Source: Legionella genomosp. 1 (GTDB lineage Bacteria; Pseudomonadota; Gammaproteobacteria; Legionellales; Legionellaceae). Taken from it: a DNA stretch of 7,949 nt. Location of the stretch: assembly GCA_945862275.1 (NCBI GenBank), contig CAMAYA010000052.1:1-7949 (forward strand). The letters run 5' to 3'. The translations under genes were made by a program, and so were the position numbers. How positions within the stretch are numbered: the stretch's first letter is position 1; the number at the start of each line of letters is the position of its first letter. The notes under the pieces are model-generated. The model saw only the letters and a list, made by a program, of their open reading frames with translations, made no database searches and was not told the DNA's origin. Shown piece after piece: positions 6,882 through 7,949 of this stretch.

Positions 6882-7949
6882 CCAGTCCTTCCTTGCGTGC
6901 AATCGCCTCAAGCGTCGTCAAAAAATCCATTTTCTGAGCTATCTTTTGTTCTAACCCACGACTCACCGGCTGATACCAACCTGGTTTTTTTAAACCATCC
7001 GGTAAATAATCCACGCCTGCGGCAAACCCATGTGGCTCATCGTGTGCATAACGGTAATGGTCACCATGACCTAATTTCTTCATCAATGCAGTGGGTGCAT
7101 TGCGTAAATGCATGGGCACGTCGCGAGACTTGTCTTTCTTAACAAACGCACGGGCGGCTTGATAGGCTTTGTATCCTGCGTTGCTCTTGGCGGAAACCGC
7201 CAAATAAATCACAGCTTGTGCGAGTGCTAACTCCCCCTCAGGTGACCCCAAACGGTCGTACGTGCTGGCGGCATCATTGGCAATCTGAAGCGCACGAGGA
7301 TCGGCCAAACCAATGTCTTCCCAGGCCATTCGAACAATACGTCGCACTAAGTAATGGGCGTCTACGCCGCCATCCAACATGCGACAGAGCCAATACAGTG
7401 CTGCATCTGGATCTGAGCCCCTTACAGATTTGTGAAGTGCTGAAATTTGGTCATAAAAACAATCGCCTTGCTTGTCAAAACGGCGTGCATTCGGGGTTAA
7501 TGCATGACGAATAAAGGCTGCATCCATTTGCGCGCGCGCGCCTATTTGGGCGGCAGCATGCACTTGTTCAAGCAAGCCTAACAACCGTCTTGCATCCCCA
7601 TCTGCATAGGCAATCAAGGTATCTTGTGCTTCGGTATCCCATTCGATATCAGCACACACTTCTAAGCACGCGCGCCGCAACAACTGCTTCAACTCTGCAT
7701 CACTCAATGAGTGCAACACATACACCTGCGCACGGGACAGCAAGGCTGTATTCACTTCAAATGATGGGTTTTCTGTAGTCGCTCCAATCAACGTCACCAA
7801 GCCGGATTCAGTGTAGGGCAGCAAGGCATCTTGTTGGGCTTTATTAAACCGATGTATTTCATCAATGAATAACAGGGTATGGCGGTTCAGTGCTTGATGC
7901 CGGGACGCAAGTTCCATCGCGGCTCGAATGTCTTTAATGCCTGAAAAAA
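6874..7949 (-). CDS. rarA: RarA (MgsA) replication-associated recombination AAA+ ATPase, 5' end beyond the window
   Basis: The frame runs off the right edge, so the ATG near 7917 is internal. The codons before it continue the family sequence (FSGIKDIRAA). About 357 residues are visible of a protein that is about 447 in E. coli; the missing N-terminus would hold the Walker A motif. Visible AAA+ elements are Walker B LLFIDEIHRFNKAQQDALLP, sensor 1 GATTENPSFE and the arginine finger in LLSRAQVY. The C-terminal half carries the family's tetramerisation region, with RYAHDEPHGFAAGVDYLP and the closing WYQPVSRGLEQKI. RarA forms a tetramer related to clamp-loader ATPases, interacts with SSB in E. coli, and acts on stalled or collapsed replication forks and in recombination. 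The last codons overlap the yhdP start by 8 bases. Any promoter for the operon lies outside the window. The catalytic residues seen are intact. Confidence 0.95.
   Translation of the reverse strand, partial: FSGIKDIRAAMELASRHQALNRHTLLFIDEIHRFNKAQQDALLPYTESGLVTLIGATTENPSFEVNTALLSRAQVYVLHSLSDAELKQLLRRACLEVCADIEWDTEAQDTLIAYADGDARRLLGLLEQVHAAAQIGARAQMDAAFIRHALTPNARRFDKQGDCFYDQISALHKSVRGSDPDAALYWLCRMLDGGVDAHYLVRRIVRMAWEDIGLADPRALQIANDAASTYDRLGSPEGELALAQAVIYLAVSAKSNAGYKAYQAARAFVKKDKSRDVPMHLRNAPTALMKKLGHGDHYRYAHDEPHGFAAGVDYLPDGLKKPGWYQPVSRGLEQKIAQKMDFLTTLEAIARKEGLDE
6886..6894 (-). promoter_or_regulatory. Ribosome binding site that decides the yhdP start
   Basis: AAGGAAGGA on the minus strand lies within the last codons of rarA and ends 4 bases before the ATG at 6881 (its first AAGGA is 8 bases away). 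No comparable site precedes the TTG at 6911. The site sets the protein length at 1197 rather than 1207 residues and implies coupled translation with rarA. Confidence 0.75.

Noticed and set aside
6882..6911. Ten-residue N-terminal extension of YhdP from a TTG codon
   Set aside because: It has no ribosome binding site, whereas the ATG at 6881 has AAGGAAGGA upstream and a typical overlap with the rarA stop.
6861..7142. Open frame on the plus strand across the rarA-yhdP junction
   Set aside because: It is antisense to conserved rarA C-terminal motifs, shows no recognisable domain, and is best explained as a shadow frame.

Overview
The window looks like chromosomal DNA of a gammaproteobacterium, most plausibly an intracellular-lifestyle lineage such as Legionella or another member of the Legionellales. 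This is an inference. It rests on an ankyrin-containing protein next to a Sel1-like protein, alongside standard gammaproteobacterial housekeeping genes (rarA, yhdP, a CspA-type gene). No mobile element, rRNA, tRNA or CRISPR was seen, and nearly all of the window is coding.

Left part (1-1532, + strand): the 3' part of a gene whose reading frame is still open at the left edge. It encodes an ankyrin-like N-terminal region joined to a class II (poly(A) polymerase / CCA-adding type) nucleotidyltransferase-like domain. The GS...DxD metal-binding motif is present, but the usual RRD motif is degraded. This is the most interesting gene of the window and could be a host-directed effector, although the sequence alone cannot prove that.

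Next (1500-2533, - strand): a two-gene cassette encoding a small three-helix membrane protein followed by a Sel1-like repeat protein. The two are 11 bases apart, and the downstream ribosome binding site lies on the upstream stop codon. The Sel1 gene overlaps the ankyrin/nucleotidyltransferase gene tail to tail by 33 bases.

Centre (2534-2957): a 168-base divergent intergenic region serves the membrane-protein gene (-) and a cold-shock-domain gene (+). The cold-shock gene has an extended -10 promoter, a short leader, and a perfect 7-4-7 inverted repeat overlapping its -35. It ends at a strong GC-rich hairpin shared with the convergent gene.

Right part (2958-7949, - strand): a tightly packed, probably translationally coupled operon. 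Its order is rarA (5' end beyond the right edge), yhdP (ATGAATAG overlap of 8 bases with rarA) and a small exported Gln-rich coiled-coil protein whose ATG directly abuts the yhdP stop (TAAATG). RarA acts at stalled replication forks. YhdP is an inner-membrane-anchored AsmA-like protein linked in E. coli to phospholipid movement toward the outer membrane. The small coiled-coil protein would share the envelope compartment with YhdP, and its function is unknown.
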